In this document: positions 14,953 through 16,595 of the stretch, in pieces
Position numbering within the stretch: the first letter of the stretch is position 1
Layout: every line of letters starts with the position of its first letter
Source of the DNA: Thermaerobacter marianensis
GTDB taxonomy: Bacteria; Bacillota; Sulfobacillia; DYIH01; DYIG01
Reading direction: 5' to 3'
DNA length: 16,595 nucleotides
Assembly (NCBI GenBank): GCA_020723725.1
Contig: DYIG01000014.1
Coordinates: 1-16,595 of the forward strand
Program-made: the position numbers and the translations under genes
The notes under the pieces: model-generated
The model's input: the letters and a program-made list of their open reading frames with translations, nothing else
Databases searched by the model: none
Told to the model about the DNA's origin: nothing

Positions 14953-15636
14953 TTGTATAGAGTTGAAGAGGATTTGCTTCCAATTGGCCGTCAAACCAAC
15001 CGACCCGGAATTGTTATTAAGGTAGGAGGAATTATTTCACATCGGACCGGCAATTCTGCTAAGACTGCCGATGCCATAGCTCATCGCCGGTATTTTGGGT
15101 CTGGTTACCGCAGTGCTTCTGCCCATTATTTTGTGGATAGCGCTCGCATTCTCCGGATTATACCGGAAAACGAGATGGCCTGGCATGCGGGGCTTGTTAC
15201 GTCGAAGGATTGGTCCAGGGGTAATCCTAATAATTGGGCCATCGGGATAGAGATCTGTGAGAACAATCCACACCTGTCACCAGAAGGAAGGGAAGCATAC
15301 CGGCGCTATGTCTGGCTTCATGCAGACATATGTCGACGCCATGGTCTGGATCCTCAAAAGGATATCTTCGGTCACTTTATGGTCGATCCCAAGAACCGGG
15401 CTGCCGATCCTGCAGGCCTCTTTCAATGGGAGACGTTTATTGAGGACGTCTACAGTATTTGGTTGTCAATGATTAAACCCATTCCCGGTGAACAACCGGG
15501 GTGGGATCCTGCGGGGGAAATACGCCGGTTAAAGGAGAGAGGCATTATTAATACCGATCACCCCCCAGCAAAGAATACTACTTGGGCGGAAGTTGCCGCA
15601 ATTGCCAACCGCATCCTGGATAGATTTGGTCAATAA
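14953..15636 (+). CDS. N-acetylmuramoyl-L-alanine amidase (Amidase_2 type)
   Basis: A 227-residue zinc amidase that would cut the bond between muramic acid and L-Ala in peptidoglycan. Likely metal ligands are H30 (ISHRTGN), H141 (FGHF) and D152 (ADPAG, where other members have C or D); E100 in AIGIEICEN fits the catalytic Glu position. Core strand SAHYFVDSARILRIIPE is typical of the fold. The last 50 residues (EIRRLKERGIINTDHPP, then TTWAEVAAIANRILDRF) resemble the short C-terminal module of Gram-positive phage endolysins. No signal peptide. The start is TTG directly after the previous stop, with AGGGGGCG six bases before it, so the two genes are coupled. Phage remnant, or a host autolysin/spore-lysis enzyme. 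Confidence 0.88.
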   Translation: MYRVEEDLLPIGRQTNRPGIVIKVGGIISHRTGNSAKTADAIAHRRYFGSGYRSASAHYFVDSARILRIIPENEMAWHAGLVTSKDWSRGNPNNWAIGIEICENNPHLSPEGREAYRRYVWLHADICRRHGLDPQKDIFGHFMVDPKNRAADPAGLFQWETFIEDVYSIWLSMIKPIPGEQPGWDPAGEIRRLKERGIINTDHPPAKNTTWAEVAAIANRILDRFGQ

Positions 15637-15639
15637 ATA

Positions 15640-15679
15640 GACCCTCCTTATTAAATCAAGGAAGGTCACTAAAAGGAGG
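15640..15679 (+). promoter_or_regulatory. Possible ribosome-site-masking hairpin switch
   Basis: GACCCTCCTT (15640-15649) can pair with AAGGAAGGTC (15658-15667), 10 bp with one mismatch. Alternatively CCTCCTT (15643-15649) can pair perfectly with AAGGAGG (15673-15679), the ribosome-binding site of the next gene. The two folds exclude each other. Seen in sequence; control of translation is inferred. Confidence 0.4.
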
Positions 15680-15686
15680 TCCAACA

Positions 15687-15869
15687 ATGTTGGAAGTGTT
15701 GGTGGCGCTGAGTGACACTGATTTTGATGTGCTCAAACAGTACGGAAAGGTCACGTTTTCGTCCGATATGCTAGGCGTGGCGGTTGTCAGGCTCGACTGC
15801 GCCCAGGTCGAAAAAGTATTTTCCCTGGAGAATGTTCTGGCAGCCGAGACGATTCGGGAGATCGATTGA
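15687..15869 (+). CDS. Small protein, possible stand-alone peptidase inhibitor I9/propeptide-like
   Basis: A 60-residue protein with an excellent ribosome site (AAAAGGAGGT, 7 nt before ATG). The pattern of strand EVLVALSD, helix DFDVLKQYG, strand VTFSSDMLGVAVVRL, helix AQVEKVFSLENV, and final strand ETIREID resembles the subtilisin propeptide fold (inhibitor I9), whose members end near a V..VE.D-like strand. No protease domain is attached or adjacent. The similarity is by eye and weak. Its last 83 bp are overlapped by a gene on the other strand. Confidence 0.7.
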   Translation: MLEVLVALSDTDFDVLKQYGKVTFSSDMLGVAVVRLDCAQVEKVFSLENVLAAETIREID

Positions 15870-16392
15870 GCTTTATTCTTTTTCTATAAAGGCCCGTGAC
15901 CTTTTCGAAGCGTTGGACATAAGCCTGTGCCGCTTCTGCGACAGCCGCCTCGATTTCTTCGATTTCCATCATGACATTCCCCAGGTGATAATACGCGAAG
16001 ATGAAGGTTCCACACGCTTCTGGTAACGGGCCCAGCCACTTGGCCATGGTGCATAGATCCTCTGCCGATATAACCGCCTTGCACAAGCGGTCAATAGGGG
16101 ATTTGCCATCCAGGAAGCCCACGCACTCTTGATAGATAACTTTTTGGGCTATTCTAATCCATTCATCGGATCCGGGAATGAAACCCGGGGCTTCTTTATT
16201 AATGTAAGCACTGATTAGATCCACGGCGCCCCGGTCATCATCAGGTGCAAGCTTAGACAGTTCAATAATAATTTCCCGAATGGATGAAGCTGAGTCTGCT
16301 TCGCTGATTTGTTTTTGCGCCCACTTGACAAGCGGGAAACCGGTCAATTGATTACGCACGGAGGCTACCTTTATTTTATCGAGATCAGACAT
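15787..16392 (-). CDS. Conserved-looking protein of unknown function, 3' end antisense to neighbour
   Basis: A 201-residue soluble, mostly helical protein that I do not recognise. GAAAGGA lies 9 nt before the ATG, supporting expression. An acidic helical stretch MMEIEEIEAAVAEAAQAYVQ precedes a basic tail. The last 27 or so residues (from about NRSPESSRLPEHSP) are encoded antisense to the 60-residue gene and look like low-quality read-through, as if the original stop near RKRIKL had been lost. No signal peptide or long membrane segment. Confidence 0.7.
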   Translation of the reverse strand: MSDLDKIKVASVRNQLTGFPLVKWAQKQISEADSASSIREIIIELSKLAPDDDRGAVDLISAYINKEAPGFIPGSDEWIRIAQKVIYQECVGFLDGKSPIDRLCKAVISAEDLCTMAKWLGPLPEACGTFIFAYYHLGNVMMEIEEIEAAVAEAAQAYVQRFEKVTGLYRKRIKLNRSPESSRLPEHSPGKILFRPGRSRA

Positions 16393-16524
16393 TCGGGCCG
16401 TTCCTTTCTTAAGGTGAATTCAACCGAAGATTGTGCACTGTAACAACAGGTTTAAGTATGCCATATATTTTTGATTTAAAGGATAATATTTACCCATAGA
16501 CTTTCAAATTTCAGTGTGGTTTAC

Positions 16525-16553
16525 TTGTTTAACGCCAATGCGCTTAGTATAAT
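16525..16553 (+). promoter_or_regulatory. Promoter of the right-edge tRNA
   Basis: TTGTTT (16525-16530), 17-nt spacer, perfect TATAAT (16548-16553). The predicted start at about 16560 is about 15 nt before the tRNA. Confidence 0.7.
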
Positions 16554-16574
16554 AGCTGAGCAAAAGCGAATGGC

Positions 16575-16595
16575 GCCGGATTCGTCTAGGGGTCT
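16575..16595 (+). tRNA. 5' end of a tRNA, probably tRNA-Glu (cut by window edge)
   Basis: GCCGGAT would be the acceptor 5' strand, followed by TC and the D-arm start GTCTAGGGGTCT, the pattern of tRNA-Glu/tRNA-Gln genes. The anticodon lies outside the window, so the identity is inferred. A good promoter directly upstream supports a real gene. Confidence 0.65.

Noticed and set aside
1..16595. CRISPR array, insertion sequence or integrase
   Set aside because: No regularly spaced repeats, transposase motifs or terminal inverted repeats with target duplications were found.

Overview
The window looks like the chromosome of a spore-forming, probably anaerobic Gram-positive bacterium (Firmicutes). 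Desulfotomaculum/Pelotomaculum-type Peptococcaceae is my best guess, by inference only. Supporting signs are the long SRP RNA with an Alu domain, the order dnaX-ebfC-recR-DUF2508, strong AGGAGG ribosome sites, a four-subunit archaeal-type pyruvate:ferredoxin oxidoreductase, and a Clp ATPase with an N-terminal McsA/ClpE-like zinc finger. I see no CRISPR array, insertion sequence or integrase.

Layout. Positions 1-342 hold no gene I can name, only several predicted hairpins; a GC-rich inverted-repeat pair closes the clp gene. Positions 343-3036 (minus) encode a ClpC/ClpE-type ATPase whose second ATPase domain appears to lack the usual ClpP-binding loop. Positions 3222-4409 are an RNA-rich block: tRNA-Arg(CCU), tadA, tRNA-Ser(CGA), tRNA-Ser(GGA), then the SRP RNA with its own promoter and terminator. 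Positions 4440-7293 are a replication/recombination operon: dnaX, ebfC, recR and a DUF2508 gene. Two perfect hairpins separate this from a convergent NarK-type nitrate/nitrite transporter gene that has lost its last residues through an apparent frameshift.

After a 480-bp divergent intergenic region, 9231-12302 encode the gamma, delta, alpha and beta subunits of pyruvate:ferredoxin oxidoreductase as a tightly packed operon. gltX follows, then tRNA-Gln(CUG) with its own promoter and tandem terminators. This places the enzyme that charges tRNA-Glu (and, in most Firmicutes, mischarges tRNA-Gln) next to one of its RNA substrates; a truncated tRNA that resembles tRNA-Glu sits at the right edge.

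Positions 14155-16392 are the least ordinary part: a 91-residue protein with two DnaJ-type CxxCxGxG motifs, a lysis-like pair (three-helix holin-like membrane protein plus Amidase_2 enzyme), a 60-residue protein resembling a free-standing subtilisin-type propeptide (inhibitor I9) behind a possible ribosome-site-masking RNA switch, and a convergent unknown gene whose 3' end runs antisense into that small gene.
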